This document shows positions 21,601-28,100 of a stretch of 64,000 nt of DNA, piece after piece. Source of the DNA: JAHELQ01 sp965603365 (lineage in GTDB: Bacteria > Acidobacteriota > Aminicenantia > UBA2199); NCBI GenBank assembly GCA_965603365.1, contig CBFDCR010000015.1:19329-83328 (forward strand). Reading direction: 5' to 3'. The first letter of the stretch is position 1. Each line of letters opens with the position of its first letter. A program made the position numbers and the translations under genes. The notes beneath the pieces were generated by a model. The model was not told where the DNA came from, searched no databases, and saw nothing but the letters and a program-made list of their open reading frames with translations.

Positions 21601-24072
21601 ATAAGTAAGAGTACGAATACCGATAACGTCGGCCTTATACTCTAAAAGTAACTCTTTCAACCGTTCATAAGAATCGAAATCGATCCTGGATTTCAAAATC
21701 TTCCCCTCCACCCGGTCACCCAACTGGGCCTTCAAATAGGTCAGGATATACATCATACCCAGTGGAGGCTCCACCACATCATACAACATATCGCCGATAT
21801 AGGAGAAAAATTGGGATAAGTCCAGCAGTAAGACCCTGATAGCCTTTGGGGAGGCAGGCTTTGCCACAAAATAGCGGCTTAGTTCATTGTTTACCCGGCA
21901 AAGTATCTCCGCATCTTCACGGTCATCCAGGCAAACCGTCTGCCCCAGTTCCGACCGCTCAATACCGGTGAACTTCAGTAAATCGTCAAAACTCTTTATG
22001 TTGGTTGGTAAATAACTGTCGTATTTTTCTACCAGTTCATCTTCCCTCAGGATCTCCATCTGGTAAGGCAGCACCTGCAAGAGACGCTCCTTTAAAAGTA
22101 TGTAGTCATTTAAACATTCAGCCTGGTACCGGGATGTAAAAGTCCGAGCGAAGGGCAAGGTGTCGGACCACTGGTGCCAGGCCAGGTTTTCGGATTTTAT
22201 AATGGCCGCCCTGGAAACGCCGTGTTTTAAGGCCAGCTTCTCCATATCGGTATTGAGATAGATCTTTAAAACATTCACATAGGGGAAGTGGATCCACTTC
22301 AAACTCTTTAAAAAATCGAGGGTCATCAAGGCCTCTTTTTCCGTTTCTGTCGGTATACCGTGCATAGTAAAGAGTTCCAGAATAACCTGGGGATACTTCT
22401 GGCAGATGTATTCCAGGTTTTTCCTCAGCTTCTCCAGGTTCAGGTTTTTGTTGATCAATTTTTGCAGTCTCGAAGATGCGGTCTCTAATGAAAAAGCGAG
22501 GTTTACGGTTCCCGCCTCCACCATCGAGTCAATATATTCCCCTGTCAGCAAATCGCCCCTGAGACCGTTGGGGAAAAATAGCTGGATATTCATATTATCC
22601 CGGATAATTAACTCGAACAGACGCCTACCCTGCTGGATGTTCAGCATAAATATATCAAACTTCTTTATCCCCATTTGGTGATATATCTGTATCTCTTTGA
22701 AGATATTTTCCCCGGAACGGGCCACCTGGTTCCGGGGCCAGACCCGGTAACAATAGGCACAGTTGTGGGGACAACCGCGGGCGGCCTGAATGGAAATGCG
22801 GTTTTTGATCATCGCCTGTCCGATATGTTGATTGTACTTCTCATAATCGACCAGAGAACGGTCTGGAAAGGGCAGTCGATCAAAATCCATCTGATGCCGG
22901 GAGAGCGTACGGTAGATTTTCAATCCCCTTTGTCTAAAACCTTGCAATTCGGTAAAAGAGTATGTATCGGCGATATCGCCTTGAATGAGTAATACTGAAA
23001 CATCGGCATCCTCCAGAATTGAAATGACCCGCTTCAGGGGCCAATCGGTATCGAGGGGCACATAGGCGCCACCGGCTTTTAAAACCCCCAAAATTCCCAG
23101 TACCATCTCAATCGAGCGTTTCATCATCAGGCCGACAATGGTATTGGCACCGACCTCCCTCTCCTTCAACACCCGAGCCCATTGATTTGCCCTTTCGTTC
23201 AAGAACCTGTAGCTCAAGTGTCGATCGCCATATACCAGGGCGATACAATCCGGTATACATTCTACCTGTATCTCAAACAATTCATGGATCGTCTTATCGG
23301 CGGGGTATTTGGCCTCCGTGCGGTTAAAACCGAGTAATTCCTCCTTTTGCCGGGGGCCGACAATTTCTATCTGTGATATGGCACGACCTATTTTTTCATC
23401 CAGGTTGTGAAAGATATGGATCAAGTTTCGGCAAAACCGCCGGGTTAATCCTTCACCGTAAATCGCCTTATTGTATTCTGCCTCCAGGTACAGACACTTC
23501 TCATTTGTCGATAAAACCAATACCAGATCGAATTGAGCCAGGCCCCTGACTTTATTCTGGAGTCTATCGTATATAAAAGCGATATTAAACAATTCCGGTT
23601 TTCCCGATGGGTGTGCCTCCATCAACTTTTGATAAATATCACCAAATGAATAATCGGCATGGTTAAAATCTTCCAACACATTTTGTTTTATCTGCCGAAT
23701 AATCTCCTTGAAGGTCAAATGCCCGGGGATACGGTTCCGACAAAAGAGTATCTTATCCCTGACCACTCCATTATCAGGACTCACTGTACCCACCACCAGA
23801 TCGTCTTCTTCATTGTATCGGCTTAAGAGAATATTCAAGCCGCCAAAAAACAGTATAAACAGCCCCATATCCGAATCATTACTGATTTTTCTTAAATGGT
23901 CGGCCACCGGTTCCGGTATCGGCAATGAGAGGTGTCCCGGTCTTCGAGACACACTCCCTTCATGATTCTCATGGCTGTCAATCATCTGCGGCAGAAGCAG
24001 CCTGGGCGGGCCAGCAGACAGTCTATTCAACCAATAAAACTCTATATACTTCTTTCTTTCTTGATCTTTCAT
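9691..24072 (-). CDS. NRPS: half-C - A[rSAM-B12] - PCP - C - A(Ser)[methyltransferase] - PCP - C - A[rSAM-B12] - PCP - C
   Basis: A 4793-residue three-module NRPS in which all three A domains are interrupted. Approximate residues: half C 1-245; A1 with radical SAM (CPHNCAYC near 432), B12 domain near 744, A3 motif near 948; PCP1 GGQSLKA near 1330; C with HHIIGDGT near 1517; A2 with a SAM methyltransferase (VLEIGCASG near 2040), A3 motif near 2265; PCP2 near 2670; C with HHIIADGA near 2880; A3 with radical SAM (CPYHCAYC near 3375), B12 domain near 3690, 'YTIFTSGSTGNPRGT' near 3893; PCP3 GGHSLLA near 4290; C with HHIISDGV near 4472. By-eye codes are about DPENIGQID (unassigned), DVWHFSLVD (Ser, strong match) and DVCYLGGIC (unassigned). 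The protein ends in an acidic tail, 'QERGDFEF'. It starts 17 bp after the PP-loop gene. Confidence 0.96.
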   Translation of the reverse strand: MKDQERKKYIEFYWLNRLSAGPPRLLLPQMIDSHENHEGSVSRRPGHLSLPIPEPVADHLRKISNDSDMGLFILFFGGLNILLSRYNEEDDLVVGTVSPDNGVVRDKILFCRNRIPGHLTFKEIIRQIKQNVLEDFNHADYSFGDIYQKLMEAHPSGKPELFNIAFIYDRLQNKVRGLAQFDLVLVLSTNEKCLYLEAEYNKAIYGEGLTRRFCRNLIHIFHNLDEKIGRAISQIEIVGPRQKEELLGFNRTEAKYPADKTIHELFEIQVECIPDCIALVYGDRHLSYRFLNERANQWARVLKEREVGANTIVGLMMKRSIEMVLGILGVLKAGGAYVPLDTDWPLKRVISILEDADVSVLLIQGDIADTYSFTELQGFRQRGLKIYRTLSRHQMDFDRLPFPDRSLVDYEKYNQHIGQAMIKNRISIQAARGCPHNCAYCYRVWPRNQVARSGENIFKEIQIYHQMGIKKFDIFMLNIQQGRRLFELIIRDNMNIQLFFPNGLRGDLLTGEYIDSMVEAGTVNLAFSLETASSRLQKLINKNLNLEKLRKNLEYICQKYPQVILELFTMHGIPTETEKEALMTLDFLKSLKWIHFPYVNVLKIYLNTDMEKLALKHGVSRAAIIKSENLAWHQWSDTLPFARTFTSRYQAECLNDYILLKERLLQVLPYQMEILREDELVEKYDSYLPTNIKSFDDLLKFTGIERSELGQTVCLDDREDAEILCRVNNELSRYFVAKPASPKAIRVLLLDLSQFFSYIGDMLYDVVEPPLGMMYILTYLKAQLGDRVEGKILKSRIDFDSYERLKELLLEYKADVIGIRTLTYYRDLFHRIIAAIRQWGIDVPIVCGGPYVTVDYDAILMDKHIDLLVLGEGEVTFCQLIEKMIKNGCKLPDEEELKKIPGLAFVPEAERSSGKFALDIVMMDEWSASLAERSFENLSRCCQPSDLAYVIYTSGSTGSPKGVMTNHGSVVNVLHSFANSYQIGSGTHVIQLSNYTFDPSVEQIFATLLYGGTLYLADQELIGDKNRFLEFVEQRQIHIINHIPGVIKELLGGEKRVETLQAVICGGDRLEESLKYRLVKKGYPLFNQYGPTETTIDALTERCSNGKVRIGRPIANMRCYILDRHCRLVPVGVVGDIFIGGAGVSRGYLNQVGLTAERFMADPFSPNRLMYRSGDLGRWLLDGSVEFIGRKDQQVKIRGIRVELGEIEEKLLNHKYISECAVALKTTGGQHLCAYFVADRELSPSGLREYLSGELPDYMIPSHYIRLKNLPLTSNKKVDRNKLPAPSLFSGETFVSPRNEHERKLVDIWSEVLGLDEEQIGIEANFFEIGGQSLKAITLIAEIHRVFDIRLTLTEIFKIPVLREMSDFLKSRRKEEHAAIDPVEKREYYRQSSAQKRLFFLDQFEDIGTSYNIPAAFKVEGKLDLSRFDETCKMLIKRQEILRTSFHLIGNEPVQRVREVVDFETEKIRFGAEDVNGQVIDKVIGDFIRPFDLAQAPLLRVGIGMLSVREHLLLFDMHHIIGDGTSTGILIGDFTRLYMGEHLAPLQIQYKDFALWQNNIIVTAGIEKQREFWLEEFEEDRPVLNLPTDYPRPPVQSYEGRHMSFEISQGEVAALKDLAQREKTTLFMVLLAVFDVFLFKLSGQEDVVVGIPVAGRQHSALKYLLGMFVNTLALRNFPVKQKTFREFLQEVKEKAVQAFENQDFQFEDLVELLNVDRDTSRNPIFDVKFVLQNFESSELRLPDLKLTSFAYENKTSKFDLSLDVIEAGQRLLFTFEYCSRLFKSETIDRFANYFNKILSSLIKNCKRKLADVEMITEEEAMQHLYDFNRTGAEFPRERMVYEWLEDQAEKVPDRIAVMGENELVTYSRLEAASNQLASYLRMEKGVRPENMVALLMERSTALIVVLQGILKAGGAYVPIDPAFPEERIRHIIEDAGIETVIAQKKFIRILNRLQWECKHFHTFVCLDTLDVLGEVETEKSQLMDKKLWEYVGEAATDEITAGGWISSYTGQPFSKKEMDEYGDNVQQKLQPLLHQDMRVLEIGCASGITMFRLAPLVGFYYGIDLSQVIINRNKERVKTEGHANIALACAAAHEIDKIDQKDFDLVIINSVVHCFHGHNYLREVIRKVMDRLANRGYLFIGDLMDQERKQQLVEDLEAFKRSHRDTDYRTKTDWSAELFVSRGFFEDLSVDFPQIRDIEFSPRIHTIENELTKFRYDVLIQVDNQDIRRTKKSPRHKYQEDLSSVLKYGTAKAISKGKSNQLAYIIYTSGSSGASKGVLIEHRSVVNRLNWMQRFYPLDRGDVILQKTPVIFDVSVWELFWWTIPGAKLCLLAPGMEKEPGAIAAAVARGAITTLHFVPSMFSVFLEYVQEQQGFRQLASLRRIFASGEALKLDMVKRFNRLFYRQNRARLINLYGPTEATVDVSYYECMPARKPSVIPIGKPIDNTKLLVLDESLKLRPIGVMGELYIGGEGVGRGYLNRVQLTKDSFRGLPVGEGQRFYKTGDLARWQREGDLEFLGRIDLQVKIRGFRIELGEIENRLLGHEHIEDAVVATRKDDRGEIYLCGYVVWKKEQNREKQDSYRSFDTADIREYLLKRLPEYMVPSFWVSLDEIPRTPSGKVDLKALSGRELSVPEGYAAPETLVEKKVLEIWSEVLGVDKEIIGIDHNFFELGGHSLKATILLSRLHKELKVKLPLTVVFNSPTVRGMSKYIKEATQVSYAALMPVEEKDYYPLSAAQKRLFILQQMALSSTAYNIPQFIFLDEEPHREKLEKAFNKLVERHESLRTLFKMVEEQPVQTVRRFRELKFKIDYSKLDPGTREMKAKSRKESSRDDELPQLVNGVIKNFVRTFDLGDAPLLRIKLLKINASRHLLFLDMHHIIADGASHIILEHDLMSLYKGEHLEELRVQYKDFSEWRNSEGEMRGLEHQERYWLQEFSGEIPVIDIPSDYPRPVVKRYEGGTVSFEVGREVAETLKTVTLNEGVTLYILLMAIYYVLLSRITGQEDIVIGTAVAGRQHVDLEKIIGMFVNTLALRNYPAGEKTFAGFLGEIKERTIAAFENQDYPFEDLVERVAVNRDTSRNPLFDVVFAFQDFNIGTQEESGRTMTGIKEYAFESMATKFDLTLTVDNKDDDLLFIVDYSTNLFKLDSIRRLINYFKVALSDAISNLQQQIGEIEILPEQERKRILHDFNNTQKDYPQDRTIHELIEANVLAYPDHIAVIFRDSQLSFGELNNRANRMAHLLRKKGVCRDTVVGIMMGRSAEMVIAMIGVMKAGGAYLPIDPRLPGKRILAMLQNCGSHILLTRSSALVSHSFCRLQGLHLGAVKPYLTSSRPMIDDFDNLAIPDRTLIDNDKYQRYIGHAMVKNCISLQGTRGCPYHCAYCFKIWPGKMSARSAESLYEEVRLYYDVGVRRFAFLDDVFNFFVKNSRRFFELIIENNLKVHFYFPPGLRGDLLTRDYIDLMVEAGVVSFALALETASPRLQKLIRKNLNIERLRDNIEYIIKTYPQVILELFTMHGFPTETEEEAKMTMSFVKSLEWIHFPYIHILKIFSRTDMEKLALANGISREAIKNSEDLAYHELPETLPFDKNFTLKYQSEFLNEYFLSKERLIHVLPYQMKLLTEEELVQKYDSYLPAHINTFGDLLEFIGITEEELGISHFLDESSILTPDLNEKLKAYFAEKCPAEGAAKILLLDLSQFFSSRGDMLYDMVEPPTGLIYLLTYLDQKFGSRIDGKIAKSRIDFDDFAGLKQLLAEFKPDIIGIRSLTFYRDLMHQTVAMIRQWGYEAPIIAGGPYATSAYEEVLRDIHVDLVVIGEGEVTFAEVVEKIIKSGGKLPGDNVLEQIPGIAFIPGSEKGVQNFAREILIINEWAEWPDREPAGNLSRMNKPGDIAYTIFTSGSTGNPRGTLIEHRALVNFIYSMKADYQSDFMPLDRCLSLTNISFDVSVCEIFAPLVSGSTVVLVPEEKVFQADELSKIIVDNAVTFAYMPPILLKDVCSALKPYTSALALNKMLVGVEPIKDQVLEDFLSLKQDLQVINGYGPTETTICSTRYIYESRKPGGKIVPIGQPLANTRALILDSRDRLVPYGTPGELCISGHGLAKGYVNNPEMTADKFTKDPFASGKRLYRTGDLARLTTDGSIEFIGRMDRQLKIRGYRIESGEIENRLLKHKGIKEALVIPRGDQNGLRYLCAYLVTNREFETSELRRWLAQKLPEYMIPSHFVRTDRIPLTANGKIDWKALPDPTVIGGSRRSLPASRQERQIIEIWSEILGIPADNIGIDLNFFELGGHSLLATRMAVRIHKEMNVKVPLSEIFNIPTVRGICQYIGGAGSGGFRSIRKVEKKKYYPLSSAQKRLYVFQQTALESTVYNLPQIIRLEEKLNLKRLTATFNKLIERHESLRTSFTVVDGEPVQVVHDDVTFEIEDFDLWGGHINQEEILRDFVRPFDLSKVPLFRFGLLHAAGSGDFLIVDIHHIISDGVSHNVLARGFAALYSGEDLSALRLQYRDFSEWQGHERAGKRLKEQEAFWLGEFKGDLPLLNFPTDFPRPPVLGFEGDNIDFALGQSLTAKVYEFVHERRKTLFMVLSAVYNVLLFMYTGQEDIVVGSPVTGRTHADLEDIIGMFVNMVSFRNRPANYKTFGEFLGEVEANAIRVFENQDYPFDDLVKALNIKGDLSRNPLFDVGFQLNNVDTIRGKNLEFEDGDGAPVSIKNRVARFDLLLGAVELKNNILMSLEYSSELFKRETVTKVAERYVEILGKLMENKSIKLGELDLPQELEAPRADILLQERGDFEF
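12405..14070 (-). other. Radical SAM + B12-binding domain inserted in A domain (copy 3)
   Basis: The insertion has the same boundaries and order as the other copies: linker 'FDNLAIPDRTLIDNDKY', cluster motif CPYHCAYC, 'RRFAFLDDVFNF', 'LALETASPRLQKLI', 'MHGFPTETEEEA', tail 'YDSYLPAHI', then 'LLLDLSQFFSSRGDMLYD', 'GGPYATSAYEEVL', 'DLVVIGEGEVTF'. It sits between A2 ('MKAGGAYLPIDP') and a slightly altered A3 motif, YTIFTSGSTGNPRG. Confidence 0.9.
17300..18200 (-). other. SAM-dependent methyltransferase domain inserted in the Ser A domain
   Basis: About 300 residues lie between the A2 region ('LKAGGAYVPIDP') and A3 ('IIYTSGSSGASKGV'). They contain 'GGWISSYTGQPFSKKEMDEY', glycine-rich motif I 'VLEIGCASG', 'YYGIDLSQVII' and 'FDLVIINSVVHCF', typical of class I methyltransferases embedded in NRPS A domains. 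It probably methylates the tethered serine; N- versus O-methylation cannot be read from the sequence. It occupies the same A2-A3 site that holds the radical SAM inserts elsewhere in this operon. Confidence 0.88.
21245..22895 (-). other. Radical SAM + B12-binding domain inserted in A domain (copy 2)
   Basis: Linker 'DFDRLPFPDRSLVDYEKY', cluster motif CPHNCAYC, 'LAFSLETASSRLQKLI', 'MHGIPTETEKEA', tail 'YDSYLPTNI', then the B12 domain 'LLLDLSQFFSYIGDMLYD', 'IVCGGPYVTVDY', 'DLLVLGEGEVTF'. This copy diverges after the cluster: 'KKFDIFMLNIQQ' stands where the other three have a [FI]xDDxFN motif. It may use a different substrate or be partly altered. Confidence 0.9.
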
Positions 24073-24089
24073 GGGAACCTCGTACAGAC

Positions 24090-25184
24090 CTAAATTTTCT
24101 CCCAGTCAAGCCCAATCTCGTCTCCCAGGCGCTCGAGTAAACCGGCTGGGGAATTAAATTCGAGATCCCTCAAGGCCTGATCCCGGGAGATTTCGCCAGC
24201 CCGGATCAGGGTCGAATATTCATCGTGGTAATGGGTATATCTTCGTTTCCGCAGGTCCCGGTAAGAGTTGAGCCATATCATCTGGCAATTGGTCGTTCGA
24301 GCAGGGTAACTTGTTTCCATGGGCTGCCACTGGAACCGCTGCCGACAAATCTTCTCTAATGCCTCTTTATCAGTCTTGTAGAATTTGAATACAAAAAACG
24401 GAATAAACAATATTTTCTCCGGCTCAGCCCCCCTCTCCAGGTCCTGCCTCGTATGATAGATGGTCTGTTTATCCAGCAGCTTCCACTTCCGGCAAAAATT
24501 ATCAAAGAAATCTCTATCCCCGGTCTCCAGGATGACCTCAAGCATTTTCCCATATAACTCTCTTGCCTTTTCCTTATCGTGCATCATCGCTGCCTGGCCC
24601 TTGGAATAGCCATTAAGCACCAGGGGGATATTGAAATGATCGGCCAATTCCAGCCCATTTAAGTACAACATATTTCCACAGACAAAGCAGGCACTCAATT
24701 CGGTTTCATCGGATTCGTTAAAGTATTTAAACAATCTTCTCATAAACGATAGATCATTCTTCCAGATTAACAAATCAACATTTAGCTCTCGACACAATTT
24801 CTCCACATTACAGAGAGCGGTCCGGCTATCCCAACCATGGTCATTATGAAAAACCAGGGGTCTCATTTTAAATTTTTCAACCAGGGTAATCAGGGTAAAG
24901 CAACTGTCCACCCCACCACTCACCGGTACCAGGACATCGTATTTCTGTTCCCGATCACAGTACTTTCTAATACATCCCGACAGTTCACCTTCATCCAGGA
25001 AATGTTGATGGGAGGGGGCCTGGGTTTGCAGGGAAAACTCATGGCAGTAATTACATACACCTTCCTGATCAAGCTTGATCCCTGGATAGGTGGTGGGTAA
25101 AATACATCGTTGGCATTGTTTTGTCATTCTGTTCTCACTTATTGGTTCAATTTCTTGATTTAAACCCAAAGGCATCGTATTCAT
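24090..25184 (-). CDS. PP-loop (adenine nucleotide alpha-hydrolase) enzyme, sugar-amidotransferase type
   Basis: The protein is 364 residues. The N-terminal zinc-ribbon-like part has CQRC (C24/C27) and CNYC (C44/C47). The ATP-binding PP-loop SGGVDS is at residues 89-94. The arrangement 'CxRCILPTTxPGI...GVCNYC' is that of the N-acetyl sugar amidotransferase family (WbpG/PseA/LegG-like), which adenylates a substrate and replaces an oxygen with nitrogen. Related superfamily members insert sulfur. No glutaminase partner is encoded next to it. Its position between two NRPS genes suggests amidation or thioamidation of the peptide or a building block; CtaC of closthioamide is a known peptide-acting PP-loop enzyme. 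The start overlaps the preceding NRPS stop by one base (TAATG), which supports this start and tight co-expression. A second ATG at residue 20 (MTKQCQRC) is possible. Confidence 0.85.
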   Translation of the reverse strand: MNTMPLGLNQEIEPISENRMTKQCQRCILPTTYPGIKLDQEGVCNYCHEFSLQTQAPSHQHFLDEGELSGCIRKYCDREQKYDVLVPVSGGVDSCFTLITLVEKFKMRPLVFHNDHGWDSRTALCNVEKLCRELNVDLLIWKNDLSFMRRLFKYFNESDETELSACFVCGNMLYLNGLELADHFNIPLVLNGYSKGQAAMMHDKEKARELYGKMLEVILETGDRDFFDNFCRKWKLLDKQTIYHTRQDLERGAEPEKILFIPFFVFKFYKTDKEALEKICRQRFQWQPMETSYPARTTNCQMIWLNSYRDLRKRRYTHYHDEYSTLIRAGEISRDQALRDLEFNSPAGLLERLGDEIGLDWEKI

Positions 25185-28100
25185 TAAAAATTAAACTCAA
25201 CATCGTCCACCTTCTTTAGTTCCTTCTCAAATTTACTATAAACCAGATCTTTGATTTTGCAATGTTCATCACCGAGAATACCATCGATCAAACTCAAATA
25301 ACCATTCACAAACAGTCGAATACTGACCTCACTAAACAAGGTGGTCCTGTAAACAACAGTAAACGATAAATCCTTCCCATTGTCTATCCCAAACCAGTCC
25401 AGGTCAAATTTAGTGGTCTTTAAATCCCATTGATAGGGACGGGCGTTCAATTTAGCGGCCAGTTCATCAAATACCTCCCGCTCTTCACCGCTGTCGGTAC
25501 GGATTTCAAACACAACATCAAACAGCTGGTGGCGGTTAGTATTCTCTCTCTTCCAGACTTTTTCTACCAGGTCCTCAAAGGGGTAGCCCTGGTTCTCGTA
25601 TGCGGCCAGGGAGTTTTTTTGGACTTCCCCTAAAAACTGGAGAAAAGACTTCCGGCCTTCCGGGAAGTTTCTCACTGCCATCATATTTACGAAGACACCG
25701 ATCATTTTCTCCAGGTCAGGGTGGGGGCGACCGGCAATCGGTATGCCGACAATAATATCCGACTGACCGGTTATCTTAGACAACAGAATATAGAATATGG
25801 CCAGCAGCGTTATTTGCATGGTCGTTTTTTTCTTCACGGAAAGTGCCCTCAAAACCTCGGCATTTTGCCTTCCAATTTTAAATCTAAACGTACCCCCGGC
25901 AAAATCCGGCACCGGCCGTCTCGGGTAATCTGTAGGAATATTTAGCTGAGGTAATTCTCCCGATAGTTCCTCTAACCAATACTCCCCCTGGTTTTTAATC
26001 TTTTCCAGCCTCCTTTTGCTATTTTGCCACACCGCATAATCCTTATACTGATGCCTTAAGGGAGGGAGTCCCCCCCCTGAATACAGAGACAAAAAATCCC
26101 GTATCAATATTCTATTGGACACGCCATCCGATATAATATGATGCATATCCATTACCAGTATGTGGCGGCTATCAACTGTATTAATCAAGCCTACTCGAAG
26201 CAAAGGTGCTTTTGATAAATCAAAGGGCCGGACAAAACACTCTAAGAGTTGCCGGACCACAGATTCGGTGTCCACGGCTCCCCCGGTGATCTCTGCCTGT
26301 TGCCCTTCTTTTCCATCATAATATTCTATTTCAAAATCGTCCTCACTATTTTCATGAATCCGTTGAACCGGTTCCTTATTAAAAACATAGAACGAGGTTC
26401 TCAAACTCTCATGCCGTTGAATTAAGTTCCTGAACGCCTCTGTCAATCTGTCCCGCTCCGGATTCTCCATCAAAATGACCCCCTGGGGCATATTGAAAGC
26501 GGTGTTGTCTAACGCCATTTGTTGGAGTACATAAACTCTCCGCTGGGCTGGAGAAAGCGGGTAATAAGGTCTGGGAGGGGAGGGTTCGATATCGGCATAA
26601 ACCTGCCTGGCCGCTTTTTTTATATATGCCGACAACCCCTTGACTGTGGGCGACTCGAACATAACTGCCAGGGGGACCTTTACATTAAATTCTTTGTACA
26701 GCCTGGCCAATAGGATCGTGGCTTTTAGCGAATGGCCGCCCAGTTCAAAAAAATCCGAGTCTAAGCCGATGCAATCCTTTTCCACTTTTAATAGTCCTGC
26801 CCAGATTCCTGCGAGTTTTGTTTCTACTTCATCCCTCGGTTTGACCTGACTCAACTCATGATATATTTCAGGCAGCGGTAAAGCCTTTTTATCGATTTTC
26901 TTGCTGGCCGTAAGGGGAATTTGTTTCATTTTTATAAAATGGGTCGGAATCATATAACGGGGAATCAACCGGGCCAGGTATTCTTTTAAGGTGGATATGT
27001 CAAAATCATTTTTGGGAACGATGTAGGCATGCAGGTCGTTCCCTTCTTCATCTTCCCTGGACAAAACAACCGCCTCCTTGACATCACCATTTTTTAGCAA
27101 ATGGCTCTCGATTTCACCCAGTTCGATCCGGTAACCCCTGATTTTTACCTGATGGTCAATACGTCCCAAAAATTCAATATTCCCATCGTTTTGCCAGCGG
27201 CCAATATCACCGGTTTTGAACATTCTGCCCCTCGGTGCCGGTGATACGGATTTTTTAATAAAAGGCTCTTCGGTAAATTTTTCCAACGTTAGCTCCGGTC
27301 TATTTAAATACCCTTTGCCAACACCATCGCCGCCGATAAACAACTCCCCCGGTATCCCTATAGGCTGCACCTCCCCGCCTCCGGCCAGGATATATGTCCT
27401 CTCATTGGGCATTGGGCGGCCCAGCGGAATACGATCGAACCGGCAGGTTTTTCCCTTTGTGATGTCGAACAGGCTAGAATCCACGCAGCACTCGGTGGGC
27501 CCATAGACATTGGCGATCCTGGGGGCATCCCCCTCACAAGCCTCAAAAAGGTCGTCCACCACCTGCCCCGATAACGCTTCCCCACCGATAAGGAGATGCT
27601 TTAAAGAGAGCCGTCTGCCGCTTCCTTCTATATTTTCCAACAAAAGACGAATAAACGCCGGCGTACCGTCCGATATTTCAACCAGGTTATTTCCATAGAA
27701 ATCCAGTAATTTTCCCATGTCGGTTCTCATATTTTCGCTGACAATGTAAAGCGTAAGCCCCTGAAGCAGCACGCCAAAGATTTGCTGTACCGAAGCATCA
27801 AATACATAGGGGGCGATTAAACCGACATGTGTACCGTCACCATATTGTTTAAAGATTTTATCATGCAGCCCCGTCACCAGGTTACAGACATTTCGATGCT
27901 CTATTATCACACCTTTCGGTATGCCGGTGGAACCGGATGTATAGATGACATAAGCCGGGTCCCCGGACCGGTTGAGAGGCTCCGGATTTTCCCCCGCAAT
28001 TTGAATCGTATCATGGCTTCGCTCATCGAGAAACATGATATCACGGGCAAACCGTCCGCCCTGACGAACTTCTGTCGGTATAAACGCGATTCCCTCAATG

